A stretch of DNA of 6,956 nucleotides from Lactobacillus sp. (GCA_003482405.1 DMZB01000324.1:941-7896); one strand, 5' to 3'; shown: positions 1 through 5,807, counted from the stretch's first letter. Notes: a model not told the origin generated them from the letters alone. Numbers and translations: made by a program.

Positions 1-13
1 AAAGAAAAAAACC

Positions 14-42
14 TTTACAACCCTCTAATTTACTGGTATATT
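14..42 (+). promoter_or_regulatory. Promoter of rpsP-khpA, extended -10 type
   Basis: A -35 box TTTACA (14-19) is separated by exactly 17 nt from a -10 box TATATT (37-42). The -10 is preceded by TGG (34-36), giving an extended -10. Transcription would start near 49, leaving a leader of about 30 nt before the rpsP start codon. The sequence around the -35 (CCTTTACA) and the TGGTA at the -10 recur in the rplS promoter at 2066-2095. This is a sequence match only; no transcript data are available. Confidence 0.75.
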
Positions 43-78
43 ATTTATCGTTGAAAGAATTAACAGGAGGTGTCATGC

Positions 79-354
79 ATGTCAGTAAAGATTCGTTTAA
101 AGCGAATGGGTTCTAAGAAGCGCCCATTCTACCGTATTGTTGTTGCTGACTCACGTTCACCTCGCGATGGTCGTTTCATTGAACAAATTGGAACGTTCAA
201 CACGTTGGCTAACCCAGCAGAAGTTAAACTTGATAATGAATTAGCCCTGAAGTGGTTAAACAACGGTGCGCAACCTTCAGACACAGTGAAAAACATTTTT
301 TCACATGAAGGCATCATGAAACAGTATCACGAAGCTAAATTCACTAAGAAGTAA
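79..354 (+). CDS. rpsP: 30S ribosomal protein S16
   Basis: S16 is a primary 16S rRNA-binding protein of the small subunit, needed for 30S assembly. The product is 91 aa, the usual size for the family. It opens with the hallmark [20 protein letters not shown] and continues with [18 protein letters not shown], the conserved N-terminal block. The C-terminal half holds [18 protein letters not shown], also typical. A longer reading from GTG at 70 would add three residues, but that GTG lies inside the Shine-Dalgarno AGGAGGTG (65-72). The ATG at 79, 6 nt downstream of it, is therefore the start. khpA follows after 17 nt, so the two are co-transcribed. In related Firmicutes ffh usually lies just upstream, outside this window. 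Confidence 0.98.
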   Translation: MSVKIRLKRMGSKKRPFYRIVVADSRSPRDGRFIEQIGTFNTLANPAEVKLDNELALKWLNNGAQPSDTVKNIFSHEGIMKQYHEAKFTKK

Positions 355-371
355 TTCGAGGCGGCAATATC

Positions 372-650
372 ATGAGCACGGATCAGAATAATCGTTTGAC
401 AGTCGATGCAGTTGCTTCATTAATCGAAACACTGGTTAAACCGCTTGTGTCTCATCCAGAAGCGGTCGCTGTTCATGCTGAGCAGGGTGATCGTTTTATG
501 AATTATTCATTAACGGTAGCACCAGCGGACATTGGTGAAGTGATTGGCCGTCATGGTCAGGTTGCACAAGCAATTCGGACTTTGGTGTACAGCATTCGAA
601 CGGTTGACCAACAAAAGGTTCGTTTGATTATTGTTGACGAAAATAAGTAA
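372..650 (+). CDS. khpA: KH-domain RNA-binding protein KhpA (YlqC family)
   Basis: This is a small cytoplasmic RNA-binding protein of 92 aa. In streptococci and lactobacilli, family members pair with KhpB (EloR/Jag) and affect cell elongation and division and RNA metabolism; that role is known for the family and inferred here. The single KH domain fills most of the protein. Its GxxG loop reads GRHG (residues 59-62) inside IGEVIGRHGQVAQAIRTL, where many relatives have lysine in place of R60 and of Q63. The N-terminal helix (VASLIETLVKPLVSHPEAV) is typical. The start ATG at 372 has GAGG (358-361) 10 nt upstream. The gene sits 17 nt after rpsP, and its stop codon (648-650) runs into the stem of the following terminator, so it closes the rpsP transcript. 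Confidence 0.94.
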   Translation: MSTDQNNRLTVDAVASLIETLVKPLVSHPEAVAVHAEQGDRFMNYSLTVAPADIGEVIGRHGQVAQAIRTLVYSIRTVDQQKVRLIIVDENK

Positions 651-688
651 GGGCCTGGGAGACTATTTCTCGGACCCTTTCTTTTTTT
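649..688 (+). terminator. Intrinsic terminator after khpA
   Basis: The stem pairs 649-653 with 675-679, has one C-A mismatch (654/674), then pairs 655-662 with 666-673, including several G-U pairs, around a 3-nt loop CTA. It is followed by CTTTTTTT (681-688). The last two bases of the khpA stop codon form the base of the stem. It separates rpsP-khpA from rimM-trmD, so the downstream genes depend on read-through or on their own promoter. Confidence 0.88.
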
Positions 689-721
689 ATTAGATGGCTA
701 CTCGATTAACTTCAGCGTTTA

Positions 722-770
722 TTTTTTGAAGATAACTTTTTGGAGATACTTTTAGAGACACTAAGGAGAC
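722..770 (+). repeat. Imperfect tandem motif in the rimM leader
   Basis: Four successive degenerate units of a T-run followed by GARGAYAC-like sequence stand directly before rimM: 722-736 (TTTTTTGAAGATAAC), 737-749 (TTTTTGGAGATAC), 750-761 (TTTTAGAGACAC) and 762-770 (TAAGGAGAC). The last unit contains the rimM ribosome binding site AAGGAG (763-768). It may be chance drift in a T- and purine-rich leader. A rimM promoter should lie in 690-760, but no good -35/-10 pair is visible: TTGAAG (726-731) has no well-spaced partner. Confidence 0.35.
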
Positions 771-774
771 TAAA

Positions 775-1302
775 ATGGCTTTTTACACCATTGGTAAAAT
801 AGTGAATACCCAAGGATTAAAAGGAGAATTGCGTGTTATTTCCAGCACCGATTTTCCCGAGACCCGTTTCAAGGTTGGAAGCAAGGTTTATGTGACTGCA
901 AAAGTCTCTGGTGCCCACCAAGAGTCGCTCACTATTGCATCCTCACGAACCCACAAAAATTTTATTCTCATTTCGTTTGAAGGCATGAAAGATATCAACC
1001 TTGTTGAAAAATATAAGGGTGCTGAATTGTTTGTCACCGAGGCCCAACAACAAAAGTTACCGGCAGGCCAGTACTATTATCGGGAAATCATTGGGCTGCA
1101 TGTCATTGATGAGCAGGGACAGGATATCGGTGTTATTTCAGAGGTCATGGCCCCCGGTGCAAACGATGTGTGGGTTGTCAAACGAACTGGCAAGTCGGAC
1201 CTTTTATTACCCGTTATTGACCAGGTTGTCAAAGAGGTTGATGTGGAAAATGGTGTGGTGCACATTGAAATGATGGCGGGGTTGGATACTGATGAGGATT
1301 GA
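775..1302 (+). CDS. rimM: Ribosome maturation factor RimM
   Basis: RimM assists late assembly of the 30S head. It binds ribosomal protein S19 and aids maturation of the 3' domain of 16S rRNA in the cytoplasm. The 175-aa length is normal. The N-terminal RimM barrel begins [21 protein letters not shown] (about residues 1-95); most relatives have His where Q14 stands. The C-terminal PRC-barrel-like domain (about 100-172) starts at [11 protein letters not shown] and contains [25 protein letters not shown], ending [10 protein letters not shown]. The ATG at 775 lies 6 nt after AAGGAG (763-768), a strong ribosome binding site. The gene starts a new transcription segment after the khpA terminator, and its last 11 nt overlap the start of trmD. 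The pairing of rimM with trmD is widely conserved in bacteria. Confidence 0.97.
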   Translation: MAFYTIGKIVNTQGLKGELRVISSTDFPETRFKVGSKVYVTAKVSGAHQESLTIASSRTHKNFILISFEGMKDINLVEKYKGAELFVTEAQQQKLPAGQYYYREIIGLHVIDEQGQDIGVISEVMAPGANDVWVVKRTGKSDLLLPVIDQVVKEVDVENGVVHIEMMAGLDTDED

Positions 1303-2038
1303 TATACTGAGTTTGTTTCCAGATATGTTTAGCGGACCGTTGACCGAGTCAATTGTCGGTAAGGCGGTTGAAAAGGGCATCCTAGATATTAACGTGACGG
1401 ACTTTCGTCAATTTACATCTGACAAACATCATCACGTCGATGACACCCCATATGGTGGTGGTGCCGGGATGTTACTCATGCCACAACCGATTTTTGATGC
1501 GATGGATCACGTTGAACACGAGGCCGGTGACAGGGGCCGCGTTGTTTTGTTGGATCCTGCCGGCGTTCCATTTACTGAACATGTGGCTGAAGACTTTTCA
1601 AAAGAATCGCATTTAACGTTCATTTGTGGTCATTATGAAGGCTATGACGAACGCATTCGTAAGCTGGTCACTGATGAGGTATCCCTTGGTGATTATGTGC
1701 TCACAGGCGGTGAATTAGGCGCCATGGTGATGATCGATGCCACTGTCCGTTTGATTCCAGATGTGTTAGGTAATACAGATTCAGCCCCTGGCGATTCATT
1801 CAGTAATGGCTTATTGGAATACCCACAGTACACGCGGCCAGCCGATTTTCGTGGCTTAAAGGTGCCAGAGGTCTTGACCAACGGCAATCATCAACTGATC
1901 GATCAGTGGCGTGAAACAGAATCCCTGCGGCGCACCTATCAACGACGGCCCGATTTACTCGATACCGCTAAGTTGACCACTGCACAACGACGCTTATTGG
2001 CTGATGTGATCGATGAGGAAACGCGTGGGCAGCAATAA
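1292..2038 (+). CDS. trmD: tRNA (guanine-N1-)-methyltransferase TrmD
   Basis: TrmD uses S-adenosylmethionine to methylate N1 of G37, next to the anticodon in tRNAs for Leu, Pro and Arg, which prevents +1 frameshifting. The 248-aa protein is full length for this SPOUT-class, trefoil-knot enzyme. Visible motifs are [12 protein letters not shown] (49-60), [12 protein letters not shown] (111-122), and the knot segment [12 protein letters not shown] (131-142). The catalytic Asp of the family corresponds to D168 in [19 protein letters not shown] (180-188) and the C-terminal [14 protein letters not shown] follow. Residue 143 is Gly where many TrmD proteins have Pro (GGELPAM). The ATG at 1292 lies inside the end of rimM (11-nt overlap) and has only a weak GGCGGGG (1276-1282) upstream, so translational coupling to rimM is likely. 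Confidence 0.98.
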   Translation: MRIDILSLFPDMFSGPLTESIVGKAVEKGILDINVTDFRQFTSDKHHHVDDTPYGGGAGMLLMPQPIFDAMDHVEHEAGDRGRVVLLDPAGVPFTEHVAEDFSKESHLTFICGHYEGYDERIRKLVTDEVSLGDYVLTGGELGAMVMIDATVRLIPDVLGNTDSAPGDSFSNGLLEYPQYTRPADFRGLKVPEVLTNGNHQLIDQWRETESLRRTYQRRPDLLDTAKLTTAQRRLLADVIDEETRGQQ

Positions 2039-2049
2039 GATGGCAAAAC

Positions 2050-2071
2050 TGTAAAGGAAAACACCTTTACA
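2050..2071. repeat. 8-bp perfect inverted repeat over the rplS -35 box
   Basis: TGTAAAGG (2050-2057) and CCTTTACA (2064-2071) are perfect complements around a 6-nt A-rich loop. The right arm contains the -35 box TTTACA of the rplS promoter. In RNA from trmD it would form a short hairpin 11 nt after the trmD stop, but no T-run follows, so it is a poor intrinsic terminator. As DNA it could be a protein binding site covering the -35. Which of these applies cannot be told from the sequence. Confidence 0.6.
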
Positions 2072-2095
2072 AAGTTCAAGTTTATATGGTAATCT
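2066..2095 (+). promoter_or_regulatory. Promoter of rplS, extended -10 type
   Basis: The -35 box is TTTACA (2066-2071) and the -10 box TAATCT (2090-2095), with an 18-nt spacer and an extended -10 TGG at 2087-2089. Transcription would start near 2102, leaving a leader of about 80 nt before the rplS start. It shares CCTTTACA and TGGTA with the rpsP promoter. A separate promoter lets L19 be made in amounts different from RimM and TrmD, which cells need at far lower levels. Confidence 0.7.
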
Positions 2096-2120
2096 AATAC
2101 GTGGCTTAAGGCCCAATACT

Positions 2121-2161
2121 ACCGATATTCCGCTGGCGAGATGCTCGTGTATGAATGTTGA
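2121..2161 (+). promoter_or_regulatory. L19 (rplS) autoregulatory leader RNA candidate
   Basis: The rplS 5' untranslated region folds into a two-part stem. The lower stem of 8 bp pairs CGATATTC (2123-2130) with GAATGTTG (2153-2160), including two G-U pairs. An internal loop follows (2131-2135 and 2149-2152), then an upper 5-bp stem GCGAG/CTCGT (2136-2140 with 2144-2148) capped by AUG. The ribosome binding site AAAGGA (2165-2170) comes right after the lower stem. L19 leaders (an Rfam family, L19_leader) are known upstream of rplS in low-GC Gram-positives and are thought to let L19 repress its own synthesis. Assignment rests on position and fold, not on a covariance-model search. A small GGC/GCC hairpin also sits at 2103-2113. 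Confidence 0.6.
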
Positions 2162-2182
2162 GTGAAAGGAAGTTCTCACATT

Positions 2183-2536
2183 ATGAGACAGAACCAATTA
2201 ATTGAAAAGATCACCGCGAGCCAACTTCGTGATGACATGCCAGATTTCCGTGCCGGTGATACAATCCGTGTGTTTGCACGAATCGTTGAAGGTACCCGCG
2301 AACGTATCCAGTTGTTCGAAGGTGTTGTTGTTAAACGCCACGGTGCTGGTATTTCGGCTACGTACACTGTTCGTAAGATCAGTAACGGTGTTGGTGTGGA
2401 ACGGACATTCCCCGTTAACTCACCACGTGTTGACCACGTTGAAGTAACTCGCCACGGCCGTGTTCGTCGTAGCAAGCTTTACTACTTGCGTGCATTGCAC
2501 GGTAAAGCAGCCCGAATCAAGGAAGCTCGTCGTTAA
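2183..2536 (+). CDS. rplS: 50S ribosomal protein L19
   Basis: L19 lies at the interface of the 30S and 50S subunits and contributes to an intersubunit bridge. The 117-aa product fits the family length. The start [20 protein letters not shown] is a typical Firmicute L19 N-terminus. [26 protein letters not shown] (about 29-54), [22 protein letters not shown] (about 63-84) and the C-terminal [22 protein letters not shown] are conserved blocks. An earlier in-frame GTG at 2162 would add seven residues, but it overlaps the ribosome binding site AAAGGA (2165-2170) and has no family support, so ATG 2183 is chosen. The 12-nt gap from that site to the ATG is long for a ribosomal protein gene. The gene has its own promoter and leader and ends 18 nt before a strong terminator. 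Confidence 0.98.
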   Translation: MRQNQLIEKITASQLRDDMPDFRAGDTIRVFARIVEGTRERIQLFEGVVVKRHGAGISATYTVRKISNGVGVERTFPVNSPRVDHVEVTRHGRVRRSKLYYLRALHGKAARIKEARR

Positions 2537-2554
2537 GATTGAGTGTTTTGATTC

Positions 2555-2590
2555 AAAAAACCACCTGTCAATTATGGCAGGTGGTTTTTT
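2555..2590. terminator. Bidirectional intrinsic terminator between rplS and yjeM
   Basis: AAAAAACCACCTG (2555-2567) pairs with CAGGTGGTTTTTT (2578-2590) as 13 perfect base pairs, and three inner pairs (2568-2570 with 2575-2577, one of them G-U) close a 4-nt loop ATTA. There is a T6 tract on the + strand and, because of the A6 tract on the left, a T6 tract on the - strand as well. It lies 18 nt after the rplS stop and 31 nt after the yjeM stop, so it can end both convergent transcripts. Confidence 0.93.
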
Positions 2591-2621
2591 GTGTTCCTTT
2601 GAATACCATCATGGGACAGTC

Positions 2622-4118
2622 TTAAATGTCGGTGTGGTGTTCACGATTAGCATAGAAGACCCAGGCAATCGTTCCAAATACCAGTGGACCGGCAACGGTA
2701 GCAATCGCCGTGACCCAGTCTTTGACTAAGAATGGTTGTAAGATTGAAAAACCGATTCCGATACTTAGTGTAATCATCACAACCGTCACAACGAACAACA
2801 TCCAACGATGAGAGTGGTAAGCCACAAATGGCCGCGGGCGATCTTCCTTTTTGAAATAAGGGAAGGCTCCGACTAAAAACAGGTAGGGTAACGTGGTTGA
2901 AACGTTGCTCATGGACGTTAAAACACTGTAGAAAAATTTAGCGTCTTTATGCGTAATCACTGAAACTAATGAAATCCCCACAATGAAGATAACAACCGCC
3001 GTTGCCTGCATCCACATCGCAAACTCTGGCATATTATGCTTGTTTAAGTGGGTCATCTTCTTTGGCCACAATTCTTTGGGTGAGCCAAGAATAAATGATT
3101 TCAGTGGTGAATAAATAAGAACAAAAAACGAACCTAAATAAGCGAGAAACATGCTAATGCCGGCAAAACGGGAAAAGACTTCACCCAGAATGTGTGCACT
3201 GTGCATTGATAAACCGATGGACAACCCGAGAATGTCACCGAGGTTTTCCATCAAAACATAGGTTATATTCCCTAAATTAACATTTCCGTGAGCGATCACC
3301 ATGCTCCAGTTCGTTGAAATTCCCCATAAAAAGATGGTCAGTGAATAACTAATGCCGATCACAATGGTACCGATCAAAATGCCGCGGGGGAAAGTCTTCT
3401 CTGGTTTGTCCAGTGAATCAGTAACCCCACCAATTGATTCCAGACCACCATAGGCGAAAATAGCGTAAATGACAAAGCTGATCATCGCAATGGGCGACTG
3501 GAATTGCGGATTCGGGGAAGTTGCAAAGTCAGAGAGATGGTTGATTGGTTGTGCTAAAGTGAAATGATTAGCAATTAGAATAATCAGGCTAGCTAAAACC
3601 AAAATGACATTTAACGCCATGATTGCCAGTCCGCCAACTGATGACACACGGGAAATAAATGACATTCCACGTGAAGCTGCCCACGTGATTCCGATGATCC
3701 ATAAGCAAGCGAGTAGTCCAACCGTTAATGTTGAATTCAACCCGAACAAATGCCACGTATTGGTGGTGTCATGCCCGCTAAAAATAGTCGACAGTGTGAT
3801 CCAAACTTTTTGTGAAATCATCACCTGCCAAATAATCCAAGAGGATAACCAGATAAATGTCGCAATAAACGACCAACGTTCGCTAATCGACGCATCTAGC
3901 CATGAATAAATACCACCTTTTGATTCCTTCAACGAAGCGCCATATTCCGCAAACATCAAGCCGCTTGGAAGAAAGAACAAGAGCGCTCCCAGAAGATACC
4001 AAAAAATCGCGCCATACCCCATCTGTTCAAACGCAGCTGGGGTATTACCAAACCCAAAGATGGTCGTGAAGATCATTAAAACAAGTGCTCCAAGCGACAG
4101 GGTCTTTTTCTTTTCCAT
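2622..4118 (-). CDS. yjeM: APC-superfamily amino acid transporter, YjeM family
   Basis: This is a polytopic inner-membrane protein of 498 aa with about 12 hydrophobic segments, belonging to the amino acid-polyamine-organocation superfamily. I recognise close similarity along its whole length to Escherichia coli YjeM (about 500 aa). Shared blocks include FTTIFGFGNTPAAF in TM1 (residues 17-30), ESKGGIYSW (65-73), FAYGGLESIGG in TM6 (221-231), PEKTFPRG (239-246), and a later GNVNLGNITYVLM. YjeM groups with glutamate/GABA-type exchangers, but its substrate is not established, so the substrate here is unknown. The ATG at 4118 has GAGGAAG (minus strand, 4134-4128) 9 nt upstream. It lies 62 nt downstream of pepD on the same strand, so co-transcription is likely. 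The bidirectional terminator at 2555-2590 ends it. Confidence 0.9.
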   Translation of the reverse strand: MEKKKTLSLGALVLMIFTTIFGFGNTPAAFEQMGYGAIFWYLLGALLFFLPSGLMFAEYGASLKESKGGIYSWLDASISERWSFIATFIWLSSWIIWQVMISQKVWITLSTIFSGHDTTNTWHLFGLNSTLTVGLLACLWIIGITWAASRGMSFISRVSSVGGLAIMALNVILVLASLIILIANHFTLAQPINHLSDFATSPNPQFQSPIAMISFVIYAIFAYGGLESIGGVTDSLDKPEKTFPRGILIGTIVIGISYSLTIFLWGISTNWSMVIAHGNVNLGNITYVLMENLGDILGLSIGLSMHSAHILGEVFSRFAGISMFLAYLGSFFVLIYSPLKSFILGSPKELWPKKMTHLNKHNMPEFAMWMQATAVVIFIVGISLVSVITHKDAKFFYSVLTSMSNVSTTLPYLFLVGAFPYFKKEDRPRPFVAYHSHRWMLFVVTVVMITLSIGIGFSILQPFLVKDWVTAIATVAGPLVFGTIAWVFYANREHHTDI

Positions 4119-4141
4119 TTTGCTTTACTTCCTCGTTTTTA

Positions 4142-4171
4142 TGTCAGTGAATGAAACCGCCCGTACTGACA
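4142..4171. repeat. Inverted repeat with cre-like half site between pepD and yjeM
   Basis: TGTCAGT (4142-4148) and ACTGACA (4165-4171) form a perfect 7-bp inverted repeat around a 16-nt loop. The hairpin is not followed by a T-run on either strand at the right distance, so it is probably not an intrinsic terminator. The loop contains TGAAACCGC (4152-4160 on +), the same nine bases as the left part of the cre candidate at 5721-5736. Extended to 14 nt (4152-4165) it has three mismatches to TGWAANCGNTNWCA. It could be an mRNA processing or stabilising hairpin, a CcpA site, or neither. Confidence 0.5.
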
Positions 4172-4180
4172 CAAAGGTTT

Positions 4181-5614
4181 TTATAAGTTGTCATCAGTTT
4201 TAAAATTCAGCGGCGAAAAGTCGGTACTATTCGTGACTAAGTCGCTTGTCAGTGCATTGTACGTACTTAGCGCTTGTTTGGCAAGTGCCGCATTTGCATC
4301 CGTTAGGAATTGAATCATCTCTTCAGGTGCTAATGAGCTGGCCTTTTGATCACTTTCTTGCAACATTGCGCCCAGCTGTGCTTGAAGCTGTTGTTGAGTT
4401 TGCGTGTACATCGCCTCAAAGTGTCGATAATGAGCATCTAGCAAAACACTAGCAAGTTTAAAGGTCCAGTAAGCGCTATTGGCTGAATATTTTCCTTGAC
4501 CGCGTTGATAAGCTTGTGGTGTGTTCGTGATGGCTGTATAAAATGGCACATAGTTACTTTGCGCAGCCACACCCATTGCCAGCCACTGAACACCGGTCAT
4601 GGCTGACGGTACGTTAGGGCGTAGTTGTAGAATATGTGATTCCTGCGTTTTAGCCAAACTGATCGGGCGAAAATCATGGCGGTGTGCCGATTCATGCCCA
4701 ACTGGGTCATATTGTGTGCCCTCAAAGTGATTACTAAGAAATTGCTGGGCGTCATTTACAGACAGCCGTTTGCTTGCATACCTGATGAAAGGCATCTCTT
4801 CGTCTGTCGGTGATTGTTCAATTTCAGGGTTAAACATTTTCTGACCAACCCAGACCCGTGGCGTGTTATACGTTTCATCACTAACACCAGTTGTTCCGAA
4901 AATATGACGAAAGTTAAAGCCGTTTGCATCTGGGTTAAGATGGTGTTCCTGAACAAACTTTTCAATATTCTTGGCAAACATGAAGTTGTCGGAATCCGTA
5001 AAATCAATTTGTTGGATTGTCAGTTGATTTGCAACCACCGCGTAACCATCATCTGGAATGCGTTGGGCAACCCACTGATGCCCCGCACCGGTTTCCAGAT
5101 ACCAAGCTTCGTGAACATCTGCAAATAAAATCCCGTTAGTTTCCGCTGTACCATATTTTTCGACGAGTTGTCCAAGACGGGCAACGCCTTCACGGGCAGT
5201 CGTGACATATGGCAAAACGACCGTTATCATGGCCTCTTCTTGAATTCCATCTGGCACAAGTGGATCGGCAGCCAATACGAGTGCGTTAGAGTAGGCACTC
5301 TCGGTAGCAGACATTGCGACGTTGGCCTCGTTAATACCATCTTCTTCAAAAAGACCATATTTAAAAGTCCATTCCGGTGTTGCCGTGTAACGCAATGAAG
5401 CCTTCGGTAGCGGCATCGTAAAACCATTATCCTTTGACTTAAAGGTTTGCAATTTAGTTTCCGATTGTGCTGCATGAACAACAAAATGCTTTGGCCAAGA
5501 TGCTTTGCTATCTTCATTGCGGCCAATCATGACCGAGCCATCGGTCGAAGCAAAACGGCCAATTAAGATGCTTGTGCAGGCAGAAGGTCGTTTGGAATAA
5601 TCAATTTGCATCAT
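4181..5614 (-). CDS. pepD: C69-family dipeptidase (PepD type)
   Basis: Cytoplasmic dipeptidases of this family hydrolyse a broad range of dipeptides in the last step of peptide use by lactic acid bacteria. The 477-aa length is normal for family C69A, which has the Ntn-hydrolase fold. The catalytic nucleophile is the Cys in SACTSILIG (C13), which becomes the N-terminus after a short propeptide is removed; the processing is a family property. Further conserved blocks are DGSVMIGRNEDS (25-36), DGINEANVAMSATES (92-106), WYLETGAGHQWVAQRIPDD (171-189), N196 and TPRVWVG (251-257). No signal peptide is seen. The first ATG (5614) is placed 8 nt after GAGG on the - strand; a second ATG follows directly. 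yjeM lies 62 nt downstream on the same strand. The exact substrate preference cannot be read from sequence. Confidence 0.95.
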   Translation of the reverse strand: MMQIDYSKRPSACTSILIGRFASTDGSVMIGRNEDSKASWPKHFVVHAAQSETKLQTFKSKDNGFTMPLPKASLRYTATPEWTFKYGLFEEDGINEANVAMSATESAYSNALVLAADPLVPDGIQEEAMITVVLPYVTTAREGVARLGQLVEKYGTAETNGILFADVHEAWYLETGAGHQWVAQRIPDDGYAVVANQLTIQQIDFTDSDNFMFAKNIEKFVQEHHLNPDANGFNFRHIFGTTGVSDETYNTPRVWVGQKMFNPEIEQSPTDEEMPFIRYASKRLSVNDAQQFLSNHFEGTQYDPVGHESAHRHDFRPISLAKTQESHILQLRPNVPSAMTGVQWLAMGVAAQSNYVPFYTAITNTPQAYQRGQGKYSANSAYWTFKLASVLLDAHYRHFEAMYTQTQQQLQAQLGAMLQESDQKASSLAPEEMIQFLTDANAALAKQALSTYNALTSDLVTNSTDFSPLNFKTDDNL

Positions 5615-5651
5615 TAACGATGCCTCACTTTCAAATAAGAGTTAAAACATG

Positions 5652-5687
5652 AATAAAATTGCAAAACACAATGTGTAAATTGTAGCA
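5652..5687 (-). promoter_or_regulatory. Promoter candidates for pepD-yjeM
   Basis: Two overlapping candidates read on the - strand. The first is an extended -10, TGC followed by TACAAT (5687-5679), with no good -35 at the right distance. The second is a -35 TTTACA (5679-5674) with a weaker -10 TTTATT (5657-5652) after 16 nt. The first would start near 5672 and the second near 5645. A short palindrome ACACA-A-TGTGT (5666-5676) overlaps the first start site. I cannot decide between them from sequence. Confidence 0.5.
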
Positions 5688-5720
5688 GAAAAGAGAAAAC
5701 AGATGCGGAAAGCGGGGGGA

Positions 5721-5736
5721 TTTTAAGCGGTTTCAT
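5721..5736. promoter_or_regulatory. cre site (CcpA operator) in the pepD/yitT intergenic region
   Basis: Read on the - strand, 5735-5722 is TGAAACCGCTTAAA, which matches the consensus TGWAANCGNTNWCA at all but one defined position. Read on +, TTTTAAGCGGTTTCA fits WTGNAARCGNWWWCA with one mismatch. cre boxes bind CcpA with HPr-Ser46-P and convey carbon catabolite control in Firmicutes. The centre is about 56 bp upstream of the start predicted from the extended -10 of pepD, a distance at which CcpA can activate, as described for ackA of Bacillus subtilis. It is more than 100 bp upstream of the yitT promoter candidate. The direction of any effect is inference. Confidence 0.6.
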
Positions 5737-5749
5737 CGCATTTTCTAAT

Positions 5750-5759
5750 CAAACGTTTG
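5750..5759. repeat. 10-bp palindrome CAAACGTTTG
   Basis: A perfect palindrome without spacer lies in the divergent intergenic region, 15 nt from the cre candidate. It does not itself fit the cre consensus. It might be a second operator half-palindrome, but ten-base palindromes can arise by chance in AT-rich intergenic DNA. Confidence 0.3.
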
Positions 5760-5807
5760 TAAGAATGACATTTTTGTGAGGAAAGCAATCAAATTAACTG
5801 TAACCGG

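Noticed and set aside
694..729. Mini-ORF ATG GCT ACT ... TGA (11 codons) in the rimM leader
   Set aside because: No Shine-Dalgarno stands before it, it starts just after the terminator T-run, and nothing suggests a leader peptide.
2050..2071. The inverted repeat as an intrinsic terminator of trmD
   Set aside because: The right arm is followed by AAGTTCAAG, not a T-run, and it doubles as the rplS -35 box.
2176..2475. 99-codon open frame on the - strand within rplS
   Set aside because: Complement of the conserved L19 coding sequence; no start signal and no recognisable product.
2460..2729. 89-codon + frame spanning the rplS end, terminator and yjeM end
   Set aside because: It reads through a strong terminator hairpin and overlaps two real genes, so it cannot be a natural coding unit.
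3604..3909. 101-codon open frame on the + strand within yjeM
   Set aside because: Antisense to recognisable transmembrane segments of YjeM, and no protein family is recognised in it.
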